The notes below the pieces were generated by a model that had not been told where the DNA came from, ran no database searches, and saw only the letters and a program-made list of their open reading frames with translations. Below, in pieces: positions 8,538 through 17,163 of a DNA stretch of 64,000 bases (position 1 is the first letter of the stretch; each line of letters opens with the position of its first letter). The stretch lies in the NCBI RefSeq assembly GCF_000826185.2, contig NZ_LN648874.1, positions 124,001 to 188,000 of the forward strand. Reading direction: 5' to 3'. Position numbers and translations under genes: made by a program. The DNA comes from Microbacterium gorillae. GTDB taxonomy: Bacteria > Actinomycetota > Actinomycetes > Actinomycetales > Microbacteriaceae.

Positions 8538-10601
8538 CTATGCCACCTCCCGCGTGAGAACTCCGGAGCTGAAGTGACAAGCGTCCGCGTGGTCGCGACC
8601 ATGCGTGATGAGGGCCGGCGGTACGGTCTCGCACCGGCGTCGGTCCTCCTCGCTCGTCAGAGTCTGGTACAGCGGGCAGCGCGTCACGAACGGGCAGCCC
8701 TGGGGGCGCGACGCGGGCGACGGCAGATCGCCCGTGAGGACGATGCGGTCGCGCGTGCGCTCGATCTTGGGGTCCGGGATCGGGATCGCGGACAGCAGCG
8801 CTTTGGTGTACGGGTGCGTCGGATTGTCGAAGATCTCCTCAGTATCGCCGAATTCGACGAACTTGCCGAGATACATCACACCCACGCGATCGGCGATGTG
8901 GCGGACCACGGACAGATCGTGCGCGACGAAGAGGTAGCTCAGCTTCAGCTTGGCCTTGAGCTCTTCGAGCAGATTGATGACACCCGCCTGGATGGACACG
9001 TCCAGCGCCGAGACCGGCTCATCGAGGACCACCAGCCGCGGGTTGGTCGCGAGGGCGCGGGCGATGCCGATGCGCTGACGCTGGCCGCCGGAGAACGCCG
9101 AGGCGAAGCGCTCGACGTGGGCGCGGTTCAGTCCGACCAGGTCCATCAGCTCGGTCACCCGGGCCGAGATGTCACCGTCGTAGCCCATGGAACGCAGTGG
9201 CTCGGCGAGGATGTCGCCGACCGTCATGCGCGGATCCAGTGCGCCCATCGGGTCCTGGAACACGATCTGCGCGTTTCGACGCAGCTTGCGCTCCGCCCGG
9301 CCACCCTTGATCGTGGAGACGTCGACACCGGTCAGCTCGACCGAGCCGGACTGCGGCTTCATGTCCATGATCTCGAGGAGCGTCGTGGACTTGCCCGACC
9401 CGGACTCGCCGACGATCGCCAGGGTCTCGCCCTCGCGGATGTCGAAGGACACGCCGTCCACGGCGTGCACCGTGCCGATCCGGCGCTTGACCAGCGCACC
9501 GCGGGTGAGCGGGAACTCCCGCCCCAGGTCGGTGACCTTGAGGATGGTCTCGCGCTGCTCGCGCGGCACGTCCGCGATGGGCGAGGGCGGGATCTCCGGG
9601 GTCGGGTAGACGTGGCCTTCGGCCGTGCGGTCCAGGCGGATGCAGGCGGCCATGTGCTCCAGATCGCCGTCCACCGGGATCAGCGGCGGCTCGGACGTGC
9701 GGCACGCCTCGGTCGCGATCGGGCAACGGGCGACGAACGGGCACTCGTCCGGCAGGCCGATGAGGATCGGCGGGTTGCCGGGGATCGGCGTCAGCGGCTC
9801 GTCGGCGGTCTGGTCGACGCGCGGGATCGCGGCGAGGAGGCCGATCGAGTACGGCATGCGGGTGTTCTCGAAGACCTCGTCGACCGAGCCCTTCTCGACC
9901 GGCTTGCCGGCGTACATCACGAGGACGTCGTCCGCGCTGTGCGCGACCACGCCCATGTCGTGCGTGATCAGCAGCACACCGGCGCCGGTCTCCTCCTGCG
10001 CGCGGTCCAGGACATCCAGGATCTGCGCCTGGATCGTGACGTCGAGCGCGGTGGTGGGCTCGTCGGCGATGATGACGCGCGGGTTGTTCGCCATCGCGAT
10101 CGCGATGACGACGCGCTGGCGCATGCCGCCGGAGAACTCGTGCGGGAAGGAGCGCAGGCGCTCCTCCGGACGCGGGATGCCGACGATGCGGAGCAGATCG
10201 ACGGCGCGGGCGGCGGCAGCCTTCTGCGAGAGGTGCTTGTCGTGCACCTGCAACGCCTCGATGATCTGGTCACCGATGGTGAACACCGGGGTCAGCGAAG
10301 ACAGCGGGTCCTGGAAGATCATCGAGATGTCCTGGCCGCGCAGGCGCGACATCTGCTGGTCGGACAGTCCGAGCAGCTCGCGGCCCTCGTACTGGATCGA
10401 ACCGGTGATGCGCGCGGTCTTCGGGTGCAGACCCATCACGGCCAGCGAGGTCACGGACTTGCCGGAACCGGACTCGCCCACGATCGCGAGCGTCTTGCCG
10501 GCGTGCAGGTCGAAGCTCACTCCGCGCACGGCGTCCACGATGCCCGCTTCGGACGGGAAGCTGACGGCGAGATCTCGCACGGACAGCAGCGGAGCGCTCA
10601 C
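8538..10601 (-). CDS. Fused double-ATPase subunit of second peptide ABC transporter
   Basis: 687 residues with two ABC domains. Walker A GESGSGKS occurs at 42-49 and again near 397. Signatures are FSGGMRQR and FSGGQRQR, with DEPTTALDV and DEPVSALDV. Each half carries the Opp/Dpp C-terminal extension with Cys-rich stretches (CPFVARCPIATEAC; CPFVTRCPLYQTL), features the shorter first-operon fusion (564 aa) lacks. GTG start, overlapping the upstream permease stop by four bases. It powers the 10598/11608 permeases. Confidence 0.95.
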   Translation of the reverse strand: MSAPLLSVRDLAVSFPSEAGIVDAVRGVSFDLHAGKTLAIVGESGSGKSVTSLAVMGLHPKTARITGSIQYEGRELLGLSDQQMSRLRGQDISMIFQDPLSSLTPVFTIGDQIIEALQVHDKHLSQKAAAARAVDLLRIVGIPRPEERLRSFPHEFSGGMRQRVVIAIAMANNPRVIIADEPTTALDVTIQAQILDVLDRAQEETGAGVLLITHDMGVVAHSADDVLVMYAGKPVEKGSVDEVFENTRMPYSIGLLAAIPRVDQTADEPLTPIPGNPPILIGLPDECPFVARCPIATEACRTSEPPLIPVDGDLEHMAACIRLDRTAEGHVYPTPEIPPSPIADVPREQRETILKVTDLGREFPLTRGALVKRRIGTVHAVDGVSFDIREGETLAIVGESGSGKSTTLLEIMDMKPQSGSVELTGVDVSTIKGGRAERKLRRNAQIVFQDPMGALDPRMTVGDILAEPLRSMGYDGDISARVTELMDLVGLNRAHVERFASAFSGGQRQRIGIARALATNPRLVVLDEPVSALDVSIQAGVINLLEELKAKLKLSYLFVAHDLSVVRHIADRVGVMYLGKFVEFGDTEEIFDNPTHPYTKALLSAIPIPDPKIERTRDRIVLTGDLPSPASRPQGCPFVTRCPLYQTLTSEEDRRRCETVPPALITHGRDHADACHFSSGVLTREVA

Positions 10602-11608
10602 GCGGTTCCTCCAGAGTTCGAGTTGGGGTCAAGCGCGTCGCGCAGACCGTCGGCGACGAAGGCCATGGACACGGTCAGCAGCGTCAGCACACCGGCCGGG
10701 AAGTAGAACAGCCACGGGGCGCTGGTGACCGTGTTCGCGCCCGAACCGATGAGGGAGCCGAGCGAGACGTCCGGAATCTTCACACCGAAGCCGATGAAGG
10801 ACAGTCCGGTCTCGGCCATGACGGCGCCGACGATGCCCAGCGTGAACGAGATCACCAGCAGGGAGCCGATGTTCGGGATGATGTGGCGCAGCACGATCGT
10901 GAATCCGGGGACGCCCATGTAGCGCGCTGCGGTGACGTAGTCCTGCTCGCGCACCGACAGGGCGATCGCCCACACGGTGCGGGCCGTCATGAACCAGCTG
11001 ATCGCCGTCATCACGATGGCGATCACGAGCCAGTTGCCGCCGGCCTTGTTCGAGATGAGAGAGAGGACCAGGAAGGTCGGCATGATCATCAGGAAGTGGA
11101 TGATCGCCAGGATGATCTGCTCGGTGCGGCCGCGGAAGTACGCGGCGCACGCGCCGACGATCGCCGCGATCACGGTGGAACCGATGGCCACGATCAGGGC
11201 GATCAGGATCGACTGACGCAGGCCGTGTGCGGACTGGGCGAACAGGTCGTTCCCGGCGTTGTTCGTGCCCCACCAGTGGTTGTTGGTTCCGGGAGGCGAC
11301 GTCAGACTCATGAAGTCCGTGTTCAGGAAGTCGTACGGCGCGATCATCTCGCCGAAGATCGCGAACAGCGCGAGCGCGGCGAAGATGATCAGGCCGGCCA
11401 CGGCGGTCTTGTTGCGGCGGAAGCGGCGGACGTACAGCTGGAGCGTGCCGCGGGACTTGGCCAGCGGCAGCGGTGCGTTGCCCGCCTCGATGGAATCCGT
11501 CGTCTCCTCAACCAGGGCGGCGTCCGTCGCCGTCAGCGCACCCCCGGTCGGGATGTCGGCATCCGGTCGGGCGCCGGCGAGTTCGCTCTCGCGGTCGGAA
11601 AGGGCCAT
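10598..11608 (-). CDS. Peptide ABC transporter permease, OppC/DppC type (second system)
   Basis: 336 residues. A polar N-terminus (about 60 residues) precedes YVRRFRRNKTAVAGL and the first helix. The periplasmic segment has NNHWWGTNNAGNDLFAQ, the EAA loop is near TAARYMGVPGFTIVLRHIIP, and it ends DGLRDALDPNSNSGGTA. The ATG at 11608 shares one base with the upstream permease stop (TGATG), so coupling is tight. The permease partner is the product of 11608-12591. Confidence 0.93.
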   Translation of the reverse strand: MALSDRESELAGARPDADIPTGGALTATDAALVEETTDSIEAGNAPLPLAKSRGTLQLYVRRFRRNKTAVAGLIIFAALALFAIFGEMIAPYDFLNTDFMSLTSPPGTNNHWWGTNNAGNDLFAQSAHGLRQSILIALIVAIGSTVIAAIVGACAAYFRGRTEQIILAIIHFLMIMPTFLVLSLISNKAGGNWLVIAIVMTAISWFMTARTVWAIALSVREQDYVTAARYMGVPGFTIVLRHIIPNIGSLLVISFTLGIVGAVMAETGLSFIGFGVKIPDVSLGSLIGSGANTVTSAPWLFYFPAGVLTLLTVSMAFVADGLRDALDPNSNSGGTA

Positions 11609-12591
11609 CAGCTCACCCTCACTCTCGGGTCGATCGCAACGACGGCGATGTCCGCGAGGATGGCGCCGATCGCCGTCATGAGGGCGCCGAAGGCCGCGAT
11701 GGCGACCACGCCGTGGATGTCGTTCTTGGCGATGGTGGTGATGAAGTACCTGCCCATGCCCTCCCACTGGAACACCGTCTCGGTCAGCACCGCACCGGTG
11801 AACATGCCGGGGATCGAGAACGCCACGGAGGTGACGACGGGGATCAGGGACGTGCGCAGCGCGTGCTTGCGAACGGCCTGCTGGCGGGTGAGGCCCTTGG
11901 CGCGCGCCGTGCGCACGTAGTCCGCGTTGATGTTGTCCAGCAGCAGCGAACGCTGCATGAAGTAGGTGCCGGCGTATCCGGTCAGGACCAGGGTGATCGT
12001 CGGGAGCGTGAGGTGCTGCAGCACGTCGACGAAGACCGGACCGAATCCGGACACCCCGTCACTTCGAGAACCGGTGACGAAGAAGATGCGCGTGCCGACG
12101 GTCTGGTTCAGCCAGATCGCCAGCAGCACGATGCCGAGGCCGGCCACCACGATCGGAAGGTTCATGGTGATCGTCGAGGTGAACTGCACGGTGCGGTCGG
12201 TGGCGCTGTACTGGCGCGACGCGGTCCAGACAGCCAGACCGATGCCGATCAGCGTCATCAGGATGGTGGCGCCGAGCAGCAGTTCGGCGGAGTTCCAGAT
12301 GCGGAAGGACACCTGATCGTTGACGCTCTCGCCGACCGGGCTCTTGCCCCAGTCCCAGCGCGTGATCACGCCGGTGAACCAGGTCCACCAGCGCTCCACG
12401 AGCGGGGTCTTGTCGTTCAGGTTGTACTGCGACAACGCGGTGTCGGCGACGCTCTCCGCGACGGGAGGGTTCCGACCCGCGTAGTTCGAGCGCGGGTTCA
12501 AGAAGATCGTCGCCAGGAAGTACGTCAGATTGGTCGCCAAGAAAATCATGGCCAGCCAGCCCAGCGTGCGGCGGAAGAGATACCTCAGCAC
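11608..12591 (-). CDS. Peptide ABC transporter permease, OppB/DppB type (second system), operon head
   Basis: 327 residues. It opens MLRYLFRRTLGWLAMIFLAT, the OppB N-terminus, and has a large periplasmic loop of about 60 residues after helix 1. The EAA loop includes ARAKGLTRQQAVRKHALR, and it ends VVAIDPRVRVS. It is first in the minus-strand operon B-C-DF-A. The GTG start at 12591 has a purine-rich region (AGAGGA) upstream. The promoter must lie in 12592-12867, shared back to back with typA. Confidence 0.92.
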   Translation of the reverse strand: MLRYLFRRTLGWLAMIFLATNLTYFLATIFLNPRSNYAGRNPPVAESVADTALSQYNLNDKTPLVERWWTWFTGVITRWDWGKSPVGESVNDQVSFRIWNSAELLLGATILMTLIGIGLAVWTASRQYSATDRTVQFTSTITMNLPIVVAGLGIVLLAIWLNQTVGTRIFFVTGSRSDGVSGFGPVFVDVLQHLTLPTITLVLTGYAGTYFMQRSLLLDNINADYVRTARAKGLTRQQAVRKHALRTSLIPVVTSVAFSIPGMFTGAVLTETVFQWEGMGRYFITTIAKNDIHGVVAIAAFGALMTAIGAILADIAVVAIDPRVRVS

Positions 12592-12867
12592 AGAGGTCCT
12601 CTTCCAGTTTTGCGTTCGTGCATCCCCACTGTCCTTACATTCCTGTCACGTCAAGGTGTCCTCGGGTTGAACTTCTGCACGTTACCTCGTTTCCGGCGAG
12701 TAAGGGAAACTCCTGTCGGGATGTTGTGGGTTTGTTGTACCCCGTCTCAGTGATTCCGGACCCGCGTCCCACGCCGCAGGGGCGGCGTTCAGCGGCCGTT
12801 CGGGCGCGGTTGGTAGGATGGTCCGTCCGCATCTCGCGGAATCTCCCGACTTCAAGGATCTTCTTCC
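12592..12867. promoter_or_regulatory. Divergent regulatory gap, peptide operon 2 / typA
   Basis: 276 bp without a gene. On the + strand TAGGAT (12814-12819) is the likely typA -10, about 50 bp before the ATG. On the - strand TTGACG (12654-12649) is a possible -35 for the peptide operon, but I cannot fix its -10. No clear operator repeat. Confidence 0.45.
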
Positions 12868-14778
12868 ATGGCGCATGCCCTCCGCACTGACCTTCGAAAC
12901 GTCGCGATCGTCGCTCACGTCGACCACGGCAAGACGACCCTCGTTGACGCGATGCTCCGTCAGACGGGTTCCTTCGGTGAGCACGCTCACGTCGAGGAGC
13001 GCGCGATGGACTCCAACGACCTGGAGCGTGAGAAGGGCATCACGATCCTCGCCAAGAACACGGCGATCACCTACAACGGTGAGCACACCGACGTTCCGGT
13101 GACGATCAACGTCATCGACACCCCGGGCCACGCCGACTTCGGTGGTGAGGTCGAGCGCGGCCTGTCCATGGTCGACGGCGTCGTGCTGCTGGTGGACTCG
13201 TCCGAGGGCCCGCTGCCGCAGACCCGCTTCGTGCTGCGCAAGGCGCTGGAGGCCAAGCTCCCGGTGATCCTCGCCGTGAACAAGACCGACCGCCCCGACG
13301 CCCGCATCGCCGAGGTCGAGGCCGAGGCGCAGGACCTCCTGCTGGGTCTCGCGTCCGACCTCGTGGACGACGTCCCGGACCTCGACGTCGACGCGCTGCT
13401 CGACGTCCCGGTCGTGTACGCGTCCGGTCGTGCCGGTGCCGCCTCGCGCAACCGTCCGGTCGACGGCACGCTGCCGGACAACGACGACCTCGAGCCGCTG
13501 TTCGGTGCGATCCTCGAGCACATCCCGGCCCCGTCCTACGACGACGAGGCGCCGCTGCAGGCGTGGGTGACGAACCTCGACTCCAGCCCGTTCCTCGGCC
13601 GCCTCGCCCTGCTGCGCGTCTTCAACGGCACGCTGCGCAAGGGCCAGACCGTCGCCTGGGTCCGTGCCGACGGCACCACCAGCAACGCCCGCATCACGGA
13701 GCTGCTGAAGACCCGCGCCCTGGAGCGCTACCCGGCCGAGGAGGCCGGTCCCGGTGACATCGTCGCCATCGCCGGCTTCGAGGACATCACGATCGGTGAG
13801 ACCATCGCCGACCCGGAGGACGTCCGTCCGCTGCCGATGATCCACGTCGACGACCCGGCCATCTCGATGACCATCGGCACCAACACCTCGCCGCTGGTCG
13901 GCAAGGTCAAGGGTCACAAGCTGACCGCGCGCATGGTCAAGGACCGCCTGGACCGTGAGCTCGTCGGTAACGTCTCGCTCAACGTCGTCGACGTGGGCCG
14001 CCCGGACACGTGGGAGGTCCAGGGCCGCGGTGAGCTGGCGCTGGCCATCCTCGTCGAGAACATGCGTCGCGAGGGCTTCGAGCTGACCGTCGGCAAGCCG
14101 CAGGTGGTCACGAAGAAGATCGACGGCAAGGTCAACGAGCCGTTCGAGCACCTGACCGTGGACGCGCCGGAGGAGTACCTCGGCGCGATCACGCAGCTCC
14201 TGGCGTCCCGCAAGGGCCGCATGGAGGGCATGTCCAACCACGGCACCGGCTGGGTGCGCATGGAGTTCGTCGTCCCGTCGCGCGGCCTGATCGGCTTCCG
14301 CACCGAGTTCCTGACGACCACGCGCGGCACCGGTATCGCCAACGCCATCTCGCACGGCTATGAGCCGTGGGCCGGTCAGATCGTCACGCGTCAGAACGGC
14401 TCCATCGTGGCCGACCGCTCCGGCGTCGTCACCCCGTTCGCGATCATCGCCCTGCAGGAGCGCATGAGCTTCTTCGTGCAGCCTCAGGACGAGGTCTACG
14501 AGGGCATGGTCATCGGGGAGAACTCGCGCAACGACGACATGGACGTGAACATCACCAAGGAGAAGAAGCTCACCAACATGCGCTCCTCCACGGCCGACAC
14601 GTTCGAGTCGATGACGCCGCCGCGCATGCTCTCCCTCGAGGAGAGCCTCGAGTTCGCCCGCGAGGACGAGTGCGTCGAGGTCACGCCGGAGAAGGTCCGC
14701 ATCCGCAAGGTGAACCTGGACGCCACCGAGCGCGCCCGCGCCACCGCACGCCTGAAGAAGCAGGACCAGAACGCCTGA
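12868..14778 (+). CDS. typA: Ribosome-binding translational GTPase TypA/BipA
   Basis: 636 residues. Order: GTPase domain with G1 AHVDHGKT (16-23), switch II DTPGHADFGGEVERG and NKTD; then a beta-barrel domain II; an EF-G-like domain III-V region; and the BipA-specific C-terminal domain with NSRNDDMDVNITKEKKLTNM. Length matches the family. It binds the ribosome near the EF-G site and is linked to stress and low-temperature ribosome assembly. ATG start with AAGGA about nine bases upstream. It is monocistronic: a strong terminator follows. Confidence 0.97.
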   Translation: MAHALRTDLRNVAIVAHVDHGKTTLVDAMLRQTGSFGEHAHVEERAMDSNDLEREKGITILAKNTAITYNGEHTDVPVTINVIDTPGHADFGGEVERGLSMVDGVVLLVDSSEGPLPQTRFVLRKALEAKLPVILAVNKTDRPDARIAEVEAEAQDLLLGLASDLVDDVPDLDVDALLDVPVVYASGRAGAASRNRPVDGTLPDNDDLEPLFGAILEHIPAPSYDDEAPLQAWVTNLDSSPFLGRLALLRVFNGTLRKGQTVAWVRADGTTSNARITELLKTRALERYPAEEAGPGDIVAIAGFEDITIGETIADPEDVRPLPMIHVDDPAISMTIGTNTSPLVGKVKGHKLTARMVKDRLDRELVGNVSLNVVDVGRPDTWEVQGRGELALAILVENMRREGFELTVGKPQVVTKKIDGKVNEPFEHLTVDAPEEYLGAITQLLASRKGRMEGMSNHGTGWVRMEFVVPSRGLIGFRTEFLTTTRGTGIANAISHGYEPWAGQIVTRQNGSIVADRSGVVTPFAIIALQERMSFFVQPQDEVYEGMVIGENSRNDDMDVNITKEKKLTNMRSSTADTFESMTPPRMLSLEESLEFAREDECVEVTPEKVRIRKVNLDATERARATARLKKQDQNA

Positions 14779-14786
14779 GTTCCGCC

Positions 14787-14818
14787 ACGAACGCCCCGCC
14801 TCCCGGCGGGGCGTTCGT
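14787..14818 (+). terminator. typA terminator
   Basis: A perfect 14-bp stem (ACGAACGCCCCGCC / its complement) with a TCCC loop, nine bases after the stop. Confidence 0.85.
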
Positions 14819-15019
14819 CGTTCCGGCGTCCGTGCTCGTGCACACCGGCGGGCCTGGCCCCCGACACGCCGTCCGGGAGCCAGTGGGTGCGGCGTGTCGT
14901 CCGGGAGCCCCGCCGCTGTGCTCCCGGCGGAGATCAGCCACGGCGGCGCGGGGTCCAGCGCGTGAGCAGAACGAGGGGTGAGGCGCCCGCGCCGGACGAC
15001 GCGGCGCGCGGGGGCGGCA

Positions 15020-15568
15020 TCAGCGCAGCTCGTTGATCAGGACGGCGGCGGTACCCGGCGAAAGCGCGCGGAACACGTGCGCGACGTCGGCGGTATAAGA
15101 GAGGTAGTCGCCCGGGGCGAGCTCGACCGGCTCGAGCTCCGGACCCACCTGCGCGCGGCCGGCCGTCAGGATCACGTGCTCGACGGCACCGGCCGCGTGC
15201 GGCTCGGCGACGTGGGCGTTGCCGGGCTCGGCGGTGATGACGTAGATGTCCCGCCGGGCGCCGGGCGGACTGGCGGACAGCAGGGTGGCCAGGTATGGCG
15301 CGGCGGCGGCCGGGATACCGGCGTAGTCCCCGGCGCGGACGAGTCGCGGTCCGGTGGCGGGTGCCTCGACGAGGGTGGAGAACGGCACGCCCAGGGCATC
15401 GCCGATGGCCCACAGCGTCTCGACGGTGGGGTTCGCGGTTCCGGATTCCAGTTGGGAGACGGTGGCCTTGGAGATCCCCGCGCGACGGGCGAGCTCCGAC
15501 ACGGCGAGTCCGCGCGATTCGCGCTCGGAGCGGAGCCGTTCGGCGATGCGGGTGCGAAGGTCGTCCAT
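15020..15568 (-). CDS. XRE-family transcriptional regulator with cupin domain
   Basis: 182 residues. An N-terminal helix-turn-helix (about 8-60: RSERESRGLAVSELARRAG, then ISKATVSQLESG) is followed by a C-terminal cupin (about 100-180: ...HAAGAVEHVILTAGRAQVGP, PGDYLSYTADVAHVFRAL). This is the MltR/PuuR-type layout in which the cupin senses a small ligand. It diverges from azlCD with an inverted repeat between, so it probably controls azlCD and itself. The start at 15568 fits a -10-like CAGGCT six bases upstream; in-frame upstream codons are not protein-like. Confidence 0.88.
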   Translation of the reverse strand: MDDLRTRIAERLRSERESRGLAVSELARRAGISKATVSQLESGTANPTVETLWAIGDALGVPFSTLVEAPATGPRLVRAGDYAGIPAAAAPYLATLLSASPPGARRDIYVITAEPGNAHVAEPHAAGAVEHVILTAGRAQVGPELEPVELAPGDYLSYTADVAHVFRALSPGTAAVLINELR

Positions 15569-15603
15569 GTGCACAGCCTGCCACAACCGTTCGATGAAAT
15601 AAA

Positions 15604-15625
15604 CGATCGTTCGACTTGACGATCG
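15604..15625 (+). promoter_or_regulatory. Putative operator between regulator and azlC
   Basis: Inverted repeat CGATCGT (15604-15610) and ACGATCG (15619-15625) with an 8-bp spacer. The right arm overlaps the azlC -35 hexamer TTGACG, so a bound regulator would block azlC transcription. Confidence 0.5.
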
Positions 15626-15644
15626 ATCTTGTCGTCCGCACAAT
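15616..15644 (+). promoter_or_regulatory. azlC promoter (leaderless)
   Basis: TTGACG (15616-15621), a 17-bp spacer and CACAAT (15639-15644), ending six bases before the ATG. This is the best complete -35/-10 example among the leaderless genes here. Confidence 0.6.
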
Positions 15645-15650
15645 GGCGAC

Positions 15651-16373
15651 ATGACTCCCGACGCCGCGGCGGACGCGCCCCCGACCGACGGGTCCGTGTC
15701 CCGTCGCGCGTGGCGTGACGGAGTGGCCGTCGCCCTGGCCACCAGCGCCTACGGTGTCTCCTTCGGCGCGCTCGCCGTCGCGAGTGGGTTCGACATCTGG
15801 CAGACCTGCACCCTGAGCCTGCTGATGTTCACCGGCGGATCGCAGTTCGCGTTCATCGGCGTGATCGCCAGCGGCGGGGTGGCGGCGGCGCCCGCTGCGA
15901 TCGCCTCGGCGGCGCTGCTGGGTGTCCGCAACATCGCGTACGGGATGCGCATGGCGCCCATCGTCGGGACCACGCTCGGGCGTCGGATCGCCGCCGTTCC
16001 GGTCACGATCGACGAGTCGACGGCCGTCGGTCTGGCGCAGTCGACTCCGCGCGCGCGACGGATCGGGTTCTGGGTCACCGGTGTCGGCATCTTCCTCGGC
16101 TGGAACCTCACCACGCTGCTGGGTGGACTGCTCGGCGACCTGCTCGGCGATCCGAAGACGTACGGACTGGATGCCGCGGCCGCGGCGGCTTTTCTCGCCC
16201 TGCTGTGGCCCCGGTTGCGCGGCCGCCAGCCCATCGCCGTCGGCATCGCGGCCGCGCTCGTGGCGGTCCTGCTCACGCCCGTCGTGATCCCGGGGCTGCC
16301 GGTGCTGGTGGCGGCACTCGTCGCGGTCGTCGTGGGCTGGTTCAACCTGTTCGGACGACGGGTGGCCGCATGA
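15651..16373 (+). CDS. azlC: AzlC-family branched-chain amino-acid exporter, large subunit
   Basis: 240 residues with multiple transmembrane helices and AzlC hallmarks: VSFGALAVASGF, MFTGGSQFAFIGV, and GVRNIAYGMRMAP. With AzlD it forms a BrnFE-type exporter of branched-chain amino acids or methionine. The stop overlaps the azlD ATG (ATGA). It is transcribed divergently from an XRE-cupin regulator; in the corynebacterial case the neighbouring regulator is of Lrp type, so regulation here is of a different kind. ATG at 15651, predicted leaderless. Confidence 0.92.
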   Translation: MTPDAAADAPPTDGSVSRRAWRDGVAVALATSAYGVSFGALAVASGFDIWQTCTLSLLMFTGGSQFAFIGVIASGGVAAAPAAIASAALLGVRNIAYGMRMAPIVGTTLGRRIAAVPVTIDESTAVGLAQSTPRARRIGFWVTGVGIFLGWNLTTLLGGLLGDLLGDPKTYGLDAAAAAAFLALLWPRLRGRQPIAVGIAAALVAVLLTPVVIPGLPVLVAALVAVVVGWFNLFGRRVAA

Positions 16374-16684
16374 CGCTGTGGACGGCGGTGCTGCTGGCCT
16401 CCGTGATCTGTCTCGCTCTGAAGGCGGTGGGGTATCTCACGCCCGCGCACTGGCTGGAAGCGGAGCGGCCGTCACGCATCACGGACCTGCTGACCGTGGC
16501 GCTTCTGGCCGCGCTGGTCGCGGTGCAGACGTTCGGCGACGGTCAGTCGATCGTCGTGGACGCGCGGGTGCCGGCGGTGCTCGTCGCGGGCGGGCTGCTG
16601 ATGCTGCGCGCGCCGTTCCTGGTCGTGGTCGTCGCCGGCGCCGTGGTCGCGGCGGGTGCGCGCGCCCTCGCTTGGGCGAGCTGA
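16370..16684 (+). CDS. azlD: AzlD-family small subunit of branched-chain amino-acid exporter
   Basis: 104 residues with four hydrophobic stretches. It opens MTLWTAVLLASVICLALKAVGY and ends with the helix FLVVVVAGAVVAAGARALAW, the usual AzlD size and pattern. Four-base overlap with azlC indicates translational coupling and a 1:1 complex in the membrane. Confidence 0.9.
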   Translation: MTLWTAVLLASVICLALKAVGYLTPAHWLEAERPSRITDLLTVALLAALVAVQTFGDGQSIVVDARVPAVLVAGGLLMLRAPFLVVVVAGAVVAAGARALAWAS

Positions 16685-16710
16685 CTCGGAGATCGCGGAG
16701 GGTGTGCGAG

Positions 16711-16716
16711 TAGGAT
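16711..16716 (+). promoter_or_regulatory. -10 element, leaderless small membrane protein
   Basis: TAGGAT ends seven bases before the GTG at 16724. No Shine-Dalgarno is present. Confidence 0.5.
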
Positions 16717-16723
16717 CCGAGGC

Positions 16724-17116
16724 GTGTCCGTCGTCTCCAAGATCATCACCTGGCTGCTCGCGCTGATCATCGGCGCCGTCTTCGGAGCAGCCGGGACGGT
16801 CGGGGTGTCCTCGGCACCGCCCGTCGGGTTCATCGTCTCGCTGATCGGGTGCCTCGCGATCCTGATCGCGCTGCGGTCGTTCGGCGAGGATCGGTGGGCC
16901 GCGGTCGCGGGCGGTGTGGGGATGTACGGCATGGTCTTCCTGCTCTCGCAGCGTGGCCCGGGCGGTTCCGTCCTGCTCCCGGCCGCCAACCCGTACTCGA
17001 CGTGGTGGTTGATCGGTGTCGGTGCGATCATCCTGGTCGTGCTGGCCTGGCCGAACCTCCGCGCGCACACGCCGGTGTCCGGTCCGCAGGCGCCGAGCGT
17101 GCGCGCCGGCCGCTGA
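16724..17116 (+). CDS. Small four-helix membrane protein of unknown function (possibly DUF6113)
   Basis: 130 residues with about four transmembrane helices (about 6-28, 34-50, 62-77, 92-110) and short polar ends; no catalytic motif visible. Actinobacteria often carry a similar protein just upstream of the ferredoxin gene; I recall the label DUF6113 but cannot verify it. The GTG start fits the leaderless -10 spacing. A weak inverted repeat (CGCGTCGG 17121-17128 / CCGACGCG 17144-17151) lies between it and the fdxA -10. Confidence 0.6.
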   Translation: MSVVSKIITWLLALIIGAVFGAAGTVGVSSAPPVGFIVSLIGCLAILIALRSFGEDRWAAVAGGVGMYGMVFLLSQRGPGGSVLLPAANPYSTWWLIGVGAIILVVLAWPNLRAHTPVSGPQAPSVRAGR

Positions 17117-17151
17117 GCCGCGCGTCGGGACGACGAGCTCCGGCCGACGCG

Positions 17152-17157
17152 TAGACT
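17152..17157 (+). promoter_or_regulatory. -10 element, leaderless fdxA
   Basis: TAGACT ends six bases before the GTG at 17164. Confidence 0.55.
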
Positions 17158-17163
17158 GTCCGA

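Noticed and set aside
14819..15019. Possible small gene or island between typA and the XRE regulator
   Set aside because: Frames here continue as shadows of the regulator or are Arg/Pro-rich. No Shine-Dalgarno, leaderless -10 or conserved motif was found. I see nothing in this stretch beyond the typA terminator just before it.
17121..17151. Terminator between the small membrane protein and fdxA
   Set aside because: Only an 8-bp stem with a 15-base loop and no T-tract. It abuts the fdxA -10. Too weak to list as a terminator.
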